A stretch of DNA of 64,000 bases from Phytoactinopolyspora halophila (GCF_003287285.1 NZ_QMIG01000010.1:62001-126000), one strand, 5' to 3'; shown: positions 18,025 to 27,594, numbered from the stretch's first letter. The notes: a model not told the origin generated them from the letters alone. A program made the numbers and translations.

Positions 18025-19659
18025 TCATTCCCGGCCGGCCCGAGCCAGCAGCGCCACGTGCAAGGACGTGACCGACTCGGGATCGGACAGGTCGACACCG
18101 AGGACACGTTCGATCCGGGACAGCCGTTCGTAGAACGCCGGCCGGGACAGGTGGACGGCATCGGCGGCGGCACTTTTGTGCCCGCCGTGCTGGAGGAAGG
18201 CGCACAGGATCGCCATCAGGTCGGTGCCGTGCCCGTGGTCGTACGCGACGAGTGGCCCCAGCTCGCGCTCGGCGAAATCGGTCAGCCGCTCGTCGTCCCG
18301 GAGCAACTGGATCAGCCCGCGCAGCCGCACGTCTCCCAGCCGGTGGCAGGCCACGTCGGCGCGGCCGGAGGCGCGTAGTGCCGCCGACGCGACGTGACGG
18401 GCCTCGGCAAGGCTGCGGCGAACCGCCGGGGCGTCCTCGACCGTCGTCCCGGCGCCGACGACGATCGGTATGGGCCGCGGCGCGGCGGCGACGGCATGGT
18501 GCAGCCGGCGTGCGAGATCGTCTACGGCGCCGGTGACGCCGGTGTCACGGGGCATCGACAGCAACGCCCGGACGGCCTCGTCGTCGACGACTCCGACCAG
18601 GGCAGGGATCCCGGCACGGCGTGCGGTCCCGGCCGTGATCTCCGCGAGGTCACGCAGCCGTTCCTGAGTTGCGAACGCGGGCGCGGACGTGGGCACGTCG
18701 CCAGTGGGGAGGGCGACGATTCCGACCAGGAGACGGTCGACGAGCGGAACTCCGGCGGCAGCGCATCGGGCCACCAGTTCCTGATTCACGTCGTTACCCG
18801 AGGTGAGCGAGCCGAGCAAGGTCCGATGGGTCTGGCGTTCCAGGCTCTCGCGGTCCCGGGCCGCGAGCCGTTGCAGGGCCAGCGCCGACGCCCCTCGTTC
18901 GGCGAGGACGACGAGACGGTTCGGCGGCTCCTCCGGGCAGATGAGGATCAAGCGGCCCCAATCGTCCCCGCGTGCCCCGACGACGGTGACGAGCCAGCCG
19001 GCGGCGTCGTCGTAGGCGGTGCGCTCGGCGAACTGGTCCGTGACGACCGCGCGCGATCTGTTCTCCCAGTCGTCCAGAACCTCGGTGACGTCGGCGTCCC
19101 CGAGATCGAATCCGAGGATGTGGTGCCGTGTCGACTCAAGTACCACGGGTAGTCCGGAGATGCGCCGGATCTCGGCCAGGATCTGGGCCGGCTCCGCGCC
19201 GGAGACACTGAGTTCGGTGAAGGTGCGGTGCATCTGGTCGGCGGCGCGCAGCTCGGCCAGTTGGGTATCGACGACGCGCTCGGCCACGGCCTCGGTGACG
19301 CGTGCGAACCGCACCTCGCGGGCCCAGGCGATCAGGGGGAGGCCGGCGTCTTCGCAGGCGTCGACCATGGCTTCCGGAAGCTCGTCGGTCCAGCGCCGGC
19401 CCAGCTCGACGATGAGCCCGGCGGCCCCCGCGGTGACGAGATCGGCCACGTAGGCGGCCAGGCCCGCGTCGTCGGCGGGTAACGCGATGCCTGTCGTGAG
19501 GACGAGGTCGCCACCGCGAAGCAGGCGCGCGATGTCGGAGACCTCGGCAGAATGTACCCAGCGAACCCGCCGGTCGAGCCCGCTGGCGCCGGCGATGACG
19601 CGGGGCCGTCCCTGCCGCACTTCGGGCATGGCGACGACATCGGTGACGCTCGGCAACAT
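18025..19659 (-). CDS. PucR-family transcriptional regulator, probably controls ald
   Basis: 544 aa. The N-terminal purine-catabolism-type domain starts at MLPSVTDVVAMPEVRQG and has LLRGGDLVLTTGIALP near residue 49. A GGDEF-like middle follows. The PucR C-terminal helix-turn-helix (FLQHGGHKSAAADAVHLSRP) lies near residue 490. GAGGAGGGG lies before the ATG at 19659. It is divergent from alanine dehydrogenase. In Bacillus subtilis the PucR-type AdeR activates ald, so an AdeR-like role is likely by context. Confidence 0.88.
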   Translation of the reverse strand: MLPSVTDVVAMPEVRQGRPRVIAGASGLDRRVRWVHSAEVSDIARLLRGGDLVLTTGIALPADDAGLAAYVADLVTAGAAGLIVELGRRWTDELPEAMVDACEDAGLPLIAWAREVRFARVTEAVAERVVDTQLAELRAADQMHRTFTELSVSGAEPAQILAEIRRISGLPVVLESTRHHILGFDLGDADVTEVLDDWENRSRAVVTDQFAERTAYDDAAGWLVTVVGARGDDWGRLILICPEEPPNRLVVLAERGASALALQRLAARDRESLERQTHRTLLGSLTSGNDVNQELVARCAAAGVPLVDRLLVGIVALPTGDVPTSAPAFATQERLRDLAEITAGTARRAGIPALVGVVDDEAVRALLSMPRDTGVTGAVDDLARRLHHAVAAAPRPIPIVVGAGTTVEDAPAVRRSLAEARHVASAALRASGRADVACHRLGDVRLRGLIQLLRDDERLTDFAERELGPLVAYDHGHGTDLMAILCAFLQHGGHKSAAADAVHLSRPAFYERLSRIERVLGVDLSDPESVTSLHVALLARAGRE

Positions 19660-19690
19660 CGCCCCTCCTCGCTCACCTCGCCCTCCCCCT

Positions 19691-19747
19691 CCGCTGATCA
19701 TGAACACTAACCGGCCACATGGGTCCGTAAGTGTTCATGATCAGCGG
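19691..19747. repeat. Dispersed palindrome, copy A
   Basis: Perfect 18-base arms, 19691-19708 and 19730-19747, centre on TGATCATGAACACT. The centre reads AACCGGCCACATGGGTCCGTA. Copies B and C in this window share the arms and the centre pattern. This copy lies in the divergent region between the PucR regulator and ald, so it is not simply a transcript end. It extends right up to the regulator's leader. Confidence 0.85.
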
Positions 19748-19793
19748 AGAGAGGGTGTGTCTACGGGATGTAAACAAGTTTAGAGAATTCCCG

Positions 19794-19806
19794 ACAGAAT
19801 GTCTGT
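19794..19806. promoter_or_regulatory. Inverted repeat in PucR-ald divergent region
   Basis: ACAGA-ATG-TCTGT is a perfect 5-base inverted repeat 120 bases upstream of the ald start. It is a candidate operator for the divergent PucR regulator. The assignment is inference from position only. Confidence 0.3.
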
Positions 19807-19926
19807 TGCTCCCGTCTCATTGTTCGGCTTCGATGGTGGTACGGGAGGTCATGGCCCATACCCGCGAGGCCAGCCCTCGTCATACCCGAACCATCCGCCC
19901 GTATCAGCCGAGCCCAAGGAAGCATC

Positions 19927-21057
19927 GTGAAGATCGGTGTCCCCCGCGAGCGCAAGAATCACGAGTACCGCGTCGCCCTCACGCCCGCCGGCGTGCACGA
20001 GCTGACCGGCCACGGCCACGAGATCTACGTGGAGCGCGGCGCCGGTGAAGGATCGTCGCTTCCCGACGACGAGTACCTCGCCGCCGGCGCGAAGATCGTC
20101 GACACCGCCGAGGGTGTGTGGGACGAGGCCGAACTCGTCCTGAAGGTAAAGGAACCGATCGCCGAGGAGTATCCACGGATGCACCCCGGCCAGGTGCTGT
20201 TCACCTACCTTCACCTTGCCGCCTCGCGCGCGTGCACGGACGCTCTCCTGGAGCGCGGCGTCACGGCGATCGCCTACGAGACCGTCCAGCGCGACGACGG
20301 GAGCCTTCCCCTCCTGGCGCCGATGAGCGAGGTGGCCGGTCGGCTGGCCCCGCAGGTCGGTTTCTACCACCTCATGCAGTCCTCCGGCGGGCGAGGAGTG
20401 CTTCCGGGGGGTGTGCCCGGAACCCGTCCCGCGAACGTCGTCGTGATCGGTGCCGGTGTCGCAGGTATGAACGCCACCGCCGTCGCGGCGGGGATGGGCG
20501 CGAACGTCACGATCCTCGATCTGGACCTCGACCGGCTACGATCCGCCGACGCTCTCTACGGCGGCAGGGTGAACACCGTCGTCTCCAACGCCTTCGAGAT
20601 CGAGCGTGCCGTGCTCGGCGCGGACCTCGTCATCGGCGCGGTCCTGGTTCCCGGAGCGCACGCTCCCCGGCTTGTCTCCACCGATCTCGTCGCCGGGATG
20701 AAACGTGGTGCCGTCCTGGTGGACATCGCTGTCGATCAGGGAGGCTGTTTCGAGGGCTCGCGGCCGACGACGCACGACGACCCGACGTTCCGGGTGCATG
20801 ATGCCGTGTACTACTGCGTGGCCAACATGCCCGGAGCGGTGCCGGCCACGTCGACCTACGCACTCACCAACGCAACCTTGCCCTACGCCGTGCGGCTGGC
20901 CAATCACGGCTGGGAGGATGCCCTGCGCACGGACGCGGCGCTCGCGCGCGGGCTGAACACGTACGCGGGCCGGCTGACGAACGCGCCGGTGGCGCGGACC
21001 TTTGGCCTCGACCACGACGACGTGGCGACCGTGCTGGGTGGTTCGGGCCAGCCCTAG
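19927..21057 (+). CDS. ald: Alanine dehydrogenase
   Basis: 376 aa, the usual length. It opens MKIGVPRERKNHEYRVALTP, the classic start, with the substrate-binding Arg and the Lys in LVLKVKEP near residue 74. HLMQSSGGRGVLPGGVPG and the NAD-binding GAGVAGMNA near 180 follow. It converts L-alanine and NAD to pyruvate, ammonia and NADH. GTG start with AAGGA 7 bases ahead. Its divergent PucR neighbour is the probable regulator. Confidence 0.97.
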   Translation: MKIGVPRERKNHEYRVALTPAGVHELTGHGHEIYVERGAGEGSSLPDDEYLAAGAKIVDTAEGVWDEAELVLKVKEPIAEEYPRMHPGQVLFTYLHLAASRACTDALLERGVTAIAYETVQRDDGSLPLLAPMSEVAGRLAPQVGFYHLMQSSGGRGVLPGGVPGTRPANVVVIGAGVAGMNATAVAAGMGANVTILDLDLDRLRSADALYGGRVNTVVSNAFEIERAVLGADLVIGAVLVPGAHAPRLVSTDLVAGMKRGAVLVDIAVDQGGCFEGSRPTTHDDPTFRVHDAVYYCVANMPGAVPATSTYALTNATLPYAVRLANHGWEDALRTDAALARGLNTYAGRLTNAPVARTFGLDHDDVATVLGGSGQP

Positions 21058-21136
21058 CGCGTCCGATCCCGCAGGTGGGAATGTCCTGACCGCGGGCGGG
21101 TATGCCTTGTGGCACGACTCGTCGAGAGGGGGAAGG

Positions 21137-21604
21137 ATGACACCTGCACCCGAGCAGCCCGATGGACCGGCGGCCGTGAGTGGCCCGGTGCGCCAGGCGA
21201 CGTACGTGGTCGCCACGGCGTTCCTGGTGATCGGCGTCCTCGGCTTCGTGCCGGGTGTGACCGCCGAGTACGACGAGATGCGGTTCGCAGGTCCGGATTC
21301 GAACGCCCAGCTCTTCGAGCTGTTCACCGTGTCGATCCTGCACAACGTCGTGCACCTGGTGTTCGGCGTGGTCGGCATCGTCATGGCGCGCGGTGCCCGG
21401 CCGGCGCGCATCTACCTGATCGTTGGCGGGCTGATCTATCTCCTCCTGTTCATCTACGGCATGCTTGTCGAGCGGGGAAGCGATGCTGACATCGTCCCGC
21501 TGGACGAGGCGTCGAACTGGCTACACCTCGGCTTGGCGATCGCCATGGTGCTGCTCGGCCTCCTCCCCAGCACGCGACGGGGAGGTCACCGCGCCGCAGG
21601 CTGA
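21137..21604 (+). CDS. DUF4383 membrane protein
   Basis: 155 aa with four membrane spans (about residues 22-42, 66-88, 95-113 and 128-146). FTVSILHNVVHLVFGVVGI is the conserved DUF4383 pattern. The ATG has GGGGAAGG ahead of it. It lies 79 bases after ald, possibly in the same transcript. Function of the family is unknown to me. Confidence 0.8.
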   Translation: MTPAPEQPDGPAAVSGPVRQATYVVATAFLVIGVLGFVPGVTAEYDEMRFAGPDSNAQLFELFTVSILHNVVHLVFGVVGIVMARGARPARIYLIVGGLIYLLLFIYGMLVERGSDADIVPLDEASNWLHLGLAIAMVLLGLLPSTRRGGHRAAG

Positions 21605-21618
21605 GCGCGCCGCTCGTG

Positions 21619-22419
21619 TCACTCCACCCGGCTGCCGTCTATCTCGATCTCGATTCCGGGACCGGAGAAACAGAGGTGGCCGCGGACCTTGAGCGCGTTT
21701 TCGAAGGGGTCCAGGTAGGACCACGCCGTGTCCTCCCACACCTGGTCCTCGATCCGGAGCGTGTGGTACGTCGCGGTCCCCTTGTACGGGCACACCGTTC
21801 GGGTGGAACTGGTGTGGAGGAGATCCTCGCGGACGTCCTCCGGCGGGATGTAGTAGCGGTTGCGCAGTCCCGTCTCGGAGAGCAGCATCGGCCGTCGCGT
21901 CTCGGCCACGGGCACGTTGTCGGCGACGACGCGAACGTGCCGGCTCGATTGGCGGACATCGACCCGGTGGTACGGGTCACGAAGGTGGCCCTCGATCTCC
22001 TCGTCCTCGTCGAACCAGGAGTCCATCGCGTCGAATTGCAGCGCGTAGTATCCGGCCAGCCATGACGCCCGTTCCGTCGGGTCGCGGTAGGCCCAGACGG
22101 CGTTGTCGGCGACCCGGCCATCGACCCGGATCGACCAGTACGACGCGTCTCCCTTGAACGGGCATCGAGTCCGGTGATCGGTCGGTTCCAGCAGATCCAT
22201 GCGGACGTCGTCTTCCGGGACGTACAGCTGGGGCAGGTACGCCGTCTCGTGCAGTTGCTTTGCCCGGCGGCTGTCGATGATCTCCGTGCCGGCGAAGATG
22301 GCCCGTACCCGGCGGGGAAAATCGCTCAACAGCAAGCGATGCTCGGGGCCGTCGATGGTGTAGTTGACCGCCTCGGGCGGCCGGCCCGACAGGGGGCCAC
22401 GGTTGAGAGTCAGGGTCAT
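21619..22419 (-). CDS. DUF427 protein with two tandem domains
   Basis: 266 aa. Two DUF427 units are visible. The first has IFAGTEIIDSRRAKQLHE, then YVPEDDVRMDLLEPTDHRTR and CPFKGDASYWSI. The second has VRVVADNVPVAETRRPMLLS, then YIPPEDVREDLLH and CPYKGTATYHTL. Each carries the C-P-(F/Y)-K-G motif of the family. The domain is a small beta structure with no firm function. It stands 29 bases after the phosphoribosyltransferase-hydrolase gene on the same strand. Confidence 0.88.
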   Translation of the reverse strand: MTLTLNRGPLSGRPPEAVNYTIDGPEHRLLLSDFPRRVRAIFAGTEIIDSRRAKQLHETAYLPQLYVPEDDVRMDLLEPTDHRTRCPFKGDASYWSIRVDGRVADNAVWAYRDPTERASWLAGYYALQFDAMDSWFDEDEEIEGHLRDPYHRVDVRQSSRHVRVVADNVPVAETRRPMLLSETGLRNRYYIPPEDVREDLLHTSSTRTVCPYKGTATYHTLRIEDQVWEDTAWSYLDPFENALKVRGHLCFSGPGIEIEIDGSRVE

Positions 22420-22448
22420 GTCGCGCTCCCGTCATGTCTGGCGTGCTG

Positions 22449-23825
22449 TCAACTGCTGTCCGATACGTCGAGGTGGGTCCGGAACCACGTCGTGGCGAGA
22501 TCGCCGACCTGTTCGAGCGCGCCGGGCTCCTCGAACAGGTGCGTCGCCCCGCGCACGATCTCCAGCCGGTACGGTGCGGTCATCGCGGCGAGAGCGCGCT
22601 CGTTGAGTTCTCGCACCTGCTCGTCGCGCCCGCCGACGATGGCCAGCGTCGGCGCCCGGACCTCACGAATCAGGTCACCGGCGAGATCCGGTCGCCCGCC
22701 TCGGGAGACGACGGCGCCGACGCGCTCGGGGTGGCGAGCCGCCGCGACGAGCGCGGCCGCCGCGCCCGTGCTCGCGCCGAAGTAGCCGAGCGGGAGCTCC
22801 CCGGTCGACGGTTCGCCGGCCAGCCATGCGGTGGCGAGCTCCAGCCGCTCGGCGAGCAACCCGATGTCGAACCGCAGATGGGCGGTGCGCGCGTCTGCTT
22901 GCTCCTCGGACGCGGTCAGCAGGTCCATCAGCATGGTCGCGAATCCGTGGGAGTGCAGGGTCTGGGCGACCCACCGGTTGCGCCGGCTGTGGCGGCTGCT
23001 GCCGCTGCCGTGTGCGAACAGCACGACGCCGCGTGCGCCATCCGGGACGACGAGGTCCCCGTACACGGTGCCGACGTCCGGGACCTGGAGCGCGACGGTT
23101 CGCTCACCGGGCGTGCTTTCCTGGGGATCGTGGCCGGTGCGCCGGCCGGCATCGGTCCCGCCAGAACCGCTCGTGGCGGATGTGCCACCTGCCGCTCTGG
23201 ATTCGGCCAGGACCGTGGACACCTCGTCGTCGCTGGTCTGCCGGAAATCTTGATACCACGCGCCGATCCCGTCGAGAACGCCGGGCGTGACGAGCGCGAT
23301 CACGGCATCGGCGACGCCGGAGAGGCGGCGGAGCGTGTCCTGCGGGCACACCGGCACGGCGACGACGAGCCGGCGGGGACGGTGGCCACGTAGCGCACGC
23401 AGCGCCGCCTCCGCCGTGATTCCGGTGGCCAGCCCATCGTCGACGAGGACGACGTCGCGGTCTTTCAGCGGGGGCAGCGGGGCCTGCCCGCGGTAGGTCT
23501 CGACCCGGCGGGCGAGTTCACGCCGTTCGTCGTCGGCTAGCTGGCGCATCTGGTCAGGGCCGATGCCGAGCCGCCGTTCGGTGCCGGTCACGACGACCTC
23601 GTCGCCGCCTTCGGCAATGGCGCCGATGCCGAGTTCGGGCTGGCCGGGCGCGCCGACCTTGCGGGCCACGAAGACGTCGAGCGGGGCGTCGAGCGCGGAT
23701 GCGACGTGGGCGGCCACCGGAATCCCGCCACGGGGGAGGCCGAGGACCACCGGATCGTCGAACGTCTCGCCTTCCAGCCTGGCCGCCAGGCGGCGGCCGG
23801 CATCATCGCGGTCTCGGAATGTCAT
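22449..23825 (-). CDS. Phosphoribosyltransferase fused to alpha/beta hydrolase
   Basis: 458 aa. Residues 1-205 are a type I phosphoribosyltransferase-like domain with VVLGLPRGGIPVA near 27 and the PRPP-binding loop VVLVDDGLATG near 125. A polar linker of about 40 residues (roughly 205-245) follows. The rest is a dienelactone hydrolase-like alpha/beta hydrolase with GVVLFAHGSGSSRHSRRNRW, the nucleophile Ser in YFGASTGAA, an Asp in AIVGGRDEQ and a His in RGATHLFEEPG. The ATG has GGGAG ahead. Such fusions occur in several phyla, but the reaction is not known to me. Confidence 0.85.
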   Translation of the reverse strand: MTFRDRDDAGRRLAARLEGETFDDPVVLGLPRGGIPVAAHVASALDAPLDVFVARKVGAPGQPELGIGAIAEGGDEVVVTGTERRLGIGPDQMRQLADDERRELARRVETYRGQAPLPPLKDRDVVLVDDGLATGITAEAALRALRGHRPRRLVVAVPVCPQDTLRRLSGVADAVIALVTPGVLDGIGAWYQDFRQTSDDEVSTVLAESRAAGGTSATSGSGGTDAGRRTGHDPQESTPGERTVALQVPDVGTVYGDLVVPDGARGVVLFAHGSGSSRHSRRNRWVAQTLHSHGFATMLMDLLTASEEQADARTAHLRFDIGLLAERLELATAWLAGEPSTGELPLGYFGASTGAAAALVAAARHPERVGAVVSRGGRPDLAGDLIREVRAPTLAIVGGRDEQVRELNERALAAMTAPYRLEIVRGATHLFEEPGALEQVGDLATTWFRTHLDVSDSS

Positions 23826-24000
23826 TGCTCGTTCTCCCTCGACTCTTGCATCCCTGGATACCCGCTTTGCCGCGGCGCCAACAGGCACCGGGCGTCCAGC
23901 TCCGGGTGATCCCCGAGACGCCCCGGAAATATCCTGTCCGAGCCCGGAAAATGGGGAGTGCCGGCTCCCGGCATGGGACGATCCGGGATAGCGTGGCGCC

Positions 24001-24918
24001 GTGCCAGTAATTACAACCCAGGAGCTGACCAAGCGATACGCACAGGTCACCGCACTGGACCGGCTCACCGTGCAGATCGGGTCCGGAGTGGTCGGGCTGG
24101 TCGGAGCCAATGGCGCGGGCAAGTCCACGCTGATCAAGATCTTGATGGGCCTGGTCGAACCGACGGCCGGACGCTGCGACGTGCTCGGCTTCGACCCGGC
24201 CACCGACGGTCCCCGGTTGCGCAGCCAGATCGGGTACATGCCGGAACACGACTGCCTGCCCGCGGACATCTCGGCCACCGAGTTCGTCGTTCACATGGCC
24301 CGGATGTCCGGGATCCCCGCGAACGCGGCACGCGAGCGTACAGCCGACACGCTCCGCCACGTCGGTCTCTACGAGGAGCGTTACCGGCCGATCGGTGGCT
24401 ATTCCACCGGGATGCGCCAGCGCGTCAAGCTCGCCCAAGCGTTGGTTCATGACCCCGAGCTGGTGTTCCTGGACGAGCCGACCAACGGGCTGGATCCGAG
24501 TGGCCGCGACGAGATGCTGATGCTGATCCGGCGGATCAACGTGGAGTTCGGCATCTCGGTTCTCGTCACGTCACACCTGCTTGGCGAGCTGGAACGGATC
24601 GCAGACCACGTGGTGATCATCGATGGCGGTTCGTTGTTGCGGTCGTCCTCGACGTCCGAGTTCACGCAGGCGAGCCAGCAGCTCGCCGTGGAGGTGACCT
24701 CGGGTACCGGAGCGGTCACGGAGGTGCTGACCGCGGCTGGCCTCGACGTCAGCGTGGACGGCCGGATCCTCGTGGTGGAGCTGGCCGGCGACGAGACCTA
24801 CGACGTCGTGCGCGATGCCGTCGCGAAGCTTGGGCACGGGCTGGTCCGGCTCGAACCGCGGCGGCATCGGATCGCCGAAGTCTTCGAAGGAGGGGTGGCC
24901 GGTGCCGGAACAACCTGA
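24001..24918 (+). CDS. ABC transporter ATP-binding protein (first of two)
   Basis: 305 aa. Walker A GANGAGKST at residues 35-43, signature YSTGMRQRVKLAQAL near 134, Walker B LVFLDEPTNGLD and a switch His in LVTSHLL. The C-terminal 80 residues are the usual regulatory tail of ABC-2 exporters. The GTG start has no ribosome site, but GATAGC lies a few bases upstream, so a leaderless transcript is likely. It overlaps the next permease gene by 17 bases. Substrate unknown. Confidence 0.9.
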   Translation: MPVITTQELTKRYAQVTALDRLTVQIGSGVVGLVGANGAGKSTLIKILMGLVEPTAGRCDVLGFDPATDGPRLRSQIGYMPEHDCLPADISATEFVVHMARMSGIPANAARERTADTLRHVGLYEERYRPIGGYSTGMRQRVKLAQALVHDPELVFLDEPTNGLDPSGRDEMLMLIRRINVEFGISVLVTSHLLGELERIADHVVIIDGGSLLRSSSTSEFTQASQQLAVEVTSGTGAVTEVLTAAGLDVSVDGRILVVELAGDETYDVVRDAVAKLGHGLVRLEPRRHRIAEVFEGGVAGAGTT

Positions 24919-25882
24919 TCACGAGCCGGTGCAGCCGGAGCCCGGCGCGGGGCCGGCTGCTGGGTCCGCACCGGATGGTGCGACGGGCTCGGCGGCGCCG
25001 TCGGGTGTCATCCACGACATTGGCTATCGGGGGTACAACGGGCCGCGCCTCGGACGCGGCGCGATTGCGCGTGCGCTGTTCGTCCACAACTTGCGGGGTA
25101 TGTACGGGCTGGGGCGATCCGGCCGGTCCAAGGTGTTGCCGTTCGGGTTGTTCGCTGTCATGTGCATGCCCGCGCTCATCATGGCTGCCATCGCCGTCGT
25201 GCTTGCCCAGCAGGGCCTGATGTCGCAGCTTCCGGTGCCGTACTCCCGCTACGCCGTGATACTCCAGGCGGTGACGGCCATCTTCCTCGCGGCGCAGGCT
25301 CCCCAGGTTGTCTCCCTCGACCTGCGGTACAAGACCATCCCGCTGTACCTGTCGCGGCCGCTGGAGCGCGTCGACTACGCCGTGGCCAAGGCCGGTGCCG
25401 TGGCCACGGGGGTGTTCATCCTGCTGGCCACGCCGCTCGTGGTGCTGTATGTCGGCGCGCTGATCGCCGAGTTCCCGGTCGGCGAGCACACGGCCGACTT
25501 CGTGCTCGCGCTGCTCGGCGCGGCGTTGTTCGCGCTCGTGCTATCGGGGGTCAGCGTCTTGATCGCGTCGTTGACTCCCCGGCGCGGGTTCGGCATCGCG
25601 GCAATCGTCACGGTGCTGGCGTTGAGCACGGCCGTCGTCTCCGCCCTGCAGGGCATCGTGGGACATGCTGAAGGGAACATGACCGCTGCCGGGTGGATCG
25701 GCCTGTTCTCCCCGTTCACGTTGGTGGACGGTGTCCAGGTGTGGGCGTTCGGCGCGAGCTCGTCGGCGGCAGCCGGGCCTCCTGGAAATGGCGGTGGCGC
25801 GGTCTTCGCGCTCGTCACGCTGGCGGTCATCGCTGGCTCCTTCGCTCTGCTGGTCCGCCGCTACGAGAAGGTGGCGACATGA
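24902..25882 (+). CDS. ABC transporter permease (first of two)
   Basis: 326 aa. A Pro/Gly-rich N-terminus of about 38 residues is followed by GYRGYNGPRLGRGAIARALF and six membrane spans, the pattern of ABC-2 type permeases. GGAGG precedes the GTG at 24902, inside the end of the ATPase gene. It probably pairs with the ATPase just upstream. Confidence 0.85.
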   Translation: MPEQPDHEPVQPEPGAGPAAGSAPDGATGSAAPSGVIHDIGYRGYNGPRLGRGAIARALFVHNLRGMYGLGRSGRSKVLPFGLFAVMCMPALIMAAIAVVLAQQGLMSQLPVPYSRYAVILQAVTAIFLAAQAPQVVSLDLRYKTIPLYLSRPLERVDYAVAKAGAVATGVFILLATPLVVLYVGALIAEFPVGEHTADFVLALLGAALFALVLSGVSVLIASLTPRRGFGIAAIVTVLALSTAVVSALQGIVGHAEGNMTAAGWIGLFSPFTLVDGVQVWAFGASSSAAAGPPGNGGGAVFALVTLAVIAGSFALLVRRYEKVAT

Positions 25883-25904
25883 TGTGCTCGGAGAAGGTGG
25901 TCGT

Positions 25905-26822
25905 ATGACGGTCATGACCGTAGCGGACGTGTCGCGGTGGTTCGGCAACGTCGTCGCGGTGAACGACGTGACGATGTCCGTCGGTCCGGGCATCACCGGC
26001 CTGCTCGGCCCGAACGGTGCCGGAAAATCCACGTTGATCAACATGCTCGCCGGGTTCCTGCCCCCGTCGGCAGGAACGGTGACGCTCGATGGCGCCCCGG
26101 TGTGGAAGAATCCACAGATCTACCGCTCGATCGGGCTGGTTCCCGAACGGGAGGCCGCATACGACGTGCTGACCGGTCACCAGTTCGTCGTGGCCAACGC
26201 GGAGCTGCACGGCCTGCCGGATGCAGGTGCGGCGGCGCAGCGGGCGCTGGCCACGGTGCAGATGGAGTACGCGCAGGACCGCAAGATCGGCGGGTACTCG
26301 AAGGGGATGCGCCAGCGGATCAAGATGGCCTCGGCGCTGGTCCACGAGCCGAGCGTGCTCCTGTTGGACGAGCCGTTCAACGGCATGGATCCCCGCCAGC
26401 GCCTGCACCTGATGGAGCTGTTGCAGGCCATGGGGGCCGAGGGGCGCACGGTGCTGTTCAGCTCGCACATCCTCGAAGAGGTCGAGCGGCTGGCCAGCCA
26501 GATCGAGGTGGTCGTCGCCGGCCGGCACGCCGCATCCGGCGATTTCCGGGAGATCCGGCGGTTGATGACCGACCGCCCACACCGCTATGTCATCAGTTCG
26601 AGCGATGATCGCGCGCTCGCCGCGGCGTTGATCGCCGACGGCTCGACGACCAGCGTCTCGCTGGATTCCACCACCGAGACGCTGGAGGTTGACGCGGTCG
26701 AGTTCCTGCCGTTCGCGGAGCTGGTGCCACGGGTGGCGCGCGATGCCGGTATCCGGCTGTATCGGGTCAGCCCGGCTGACGAGTCCCTGGAGAGCGTCTT
26801 CTCCTACCTGGTGGCGATATGA
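25905..26822 (+). CDS. ABC transporter ATP-binding protein (second of two)
   Basis: 305 aa. Walker A GPNGAGKST at residues 35-43, signature YSKGMRQRIKMASALVH, Walker B VLLLDEPFNGMDP and the switch His in LFSSHILEEVE. It is similar to the first ATPase of this operon, so the four genes look like a duplicated ATPase-permease pair. It starts 22 bases after the first permease gene. Confidence 0.9.
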   Translation: MTVMTVADVSRWFGNVVAVNDVTMSVGPGITGLLGPNGAGKSTLINMLAGFLPPSAGTVTLDGAPVWKNPQIYRSIGLVPEREAAYDVLTGHQFVVANAELHGLPDAGAAAQRALATVQMEYAQDRKIGGYSKGMRQRIKMASALVHEPSVLLLDEPFNGMDPRQRLHLMELLQAMGAEGRTVLFSSHILEEVERLASQIEVVVAGRHAASGDFREIRRLMTDRPHRYVISSSDDRALAAALIADGSTTSVSLDSTTETLEVDAVEFLPFAELVPRVARDAGIRLYRVSPADESLESVFSYLVAI

Positions 26823-26874
26823 GGGGGTCGGAAGTGAGGTTCGTGTCGAACGGCGAATGGCGCAGGAGGCTCGC

Positions 26875-27594
26875 GTGCTGAACCCCACGATCGTCCGGTT
26901 GACCGCGCATGGACTCCTCGGCGGGCGACGGCTGCTGGTGCTCGGGTCGCTGTCGTTGCTCATCGTGGCACTTGCCGTGCTGTTGCAAGTGTTCGCGGGA
27001 GTCAACGAGGCGGACGCGGCGGACTTTTTGCAGGGTGTCTCCTTCGGCACGCTGTTGCCGCTATTCGGGTTGATCATCGGCACGGGCGTCATCGGCTCGG
27101 AGATCGACGACGGCTCGATCGTCTATGTGCTGGCAAAGCCGGTTTCCCGGGCTGTGATCGTGCGCAGCAAGTTGGCCGTTGCCGTGGTCGCCATGGTGCT
27201 CTTCGCCGTGGTCCCGACAATCCTGGCCGCATTGATCATGGCTGGAAATACGCCGGGATTGGCGATGGCGTTCGGAGCCGGAGCGGTGGTGGCCGGCATC
27301 GTCTACAGCGTCATCTTCTTGTTGCTCGCCATCGTGACCCGGCATGCCGTGATCTTCGGCCTCGTCTATGCCCTGGGCTGGGAAAGCCTCGTCGGCAGCT
27401 TCGTGCCGGGCGCCCGGGAGCTGAGTGTGCAGCAGTGGGCGCTGTCGATCATAGATGCCGTCGAGACGGACGGATTCGTGACCGCGCATGTTGATCTAGG
27501 AGTGGCGATCGTGCTCAGCGTCGTGGTCATCGGCCTGTTCACCTGGTTGGCAGGACGGCGGCTAGCCGCCATGACGTTGTCCACCGAGGAATAG
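26875..27594 (+). CDS. ABC transporter permease (second of two)
   Basis: 239 aa with about six spans. It has the ABC-2 permease pattern GTGVIGSEIDDGSIVYVLAKP near residue 67, where the conserved E and the L-x-K-P turn mark the family. GGAGG lies 7 bases before GTG 26875; an in-frame ATG at 26857 lacks a site. It closes the operon. With two ATPases and two permeases the complex could be a heteromeric exporter or two separate ones. Confidence 0.85.
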   Translation: MLNPTIVRLTAHGLLGGRRLLVLGSLSLLIVALAVLLQVFAGVNEADAADFLQGVSFGTLLPLFGLIIGTGVIGSEIDDGSIVYVLAKPVSRAVIVRSKLAVAVVAMVLFAVVPTILAALIMAGNTPGLAMAFGAGAVVAGIVYSVIFLLLAIVTRHAVIFGLVYALGWESLVGSFVPGARELSVQQWALSIIDAVETDGFVTAHVDLGVAIVLSVVVIGLFTWLAGRRLAAMTLSTEE

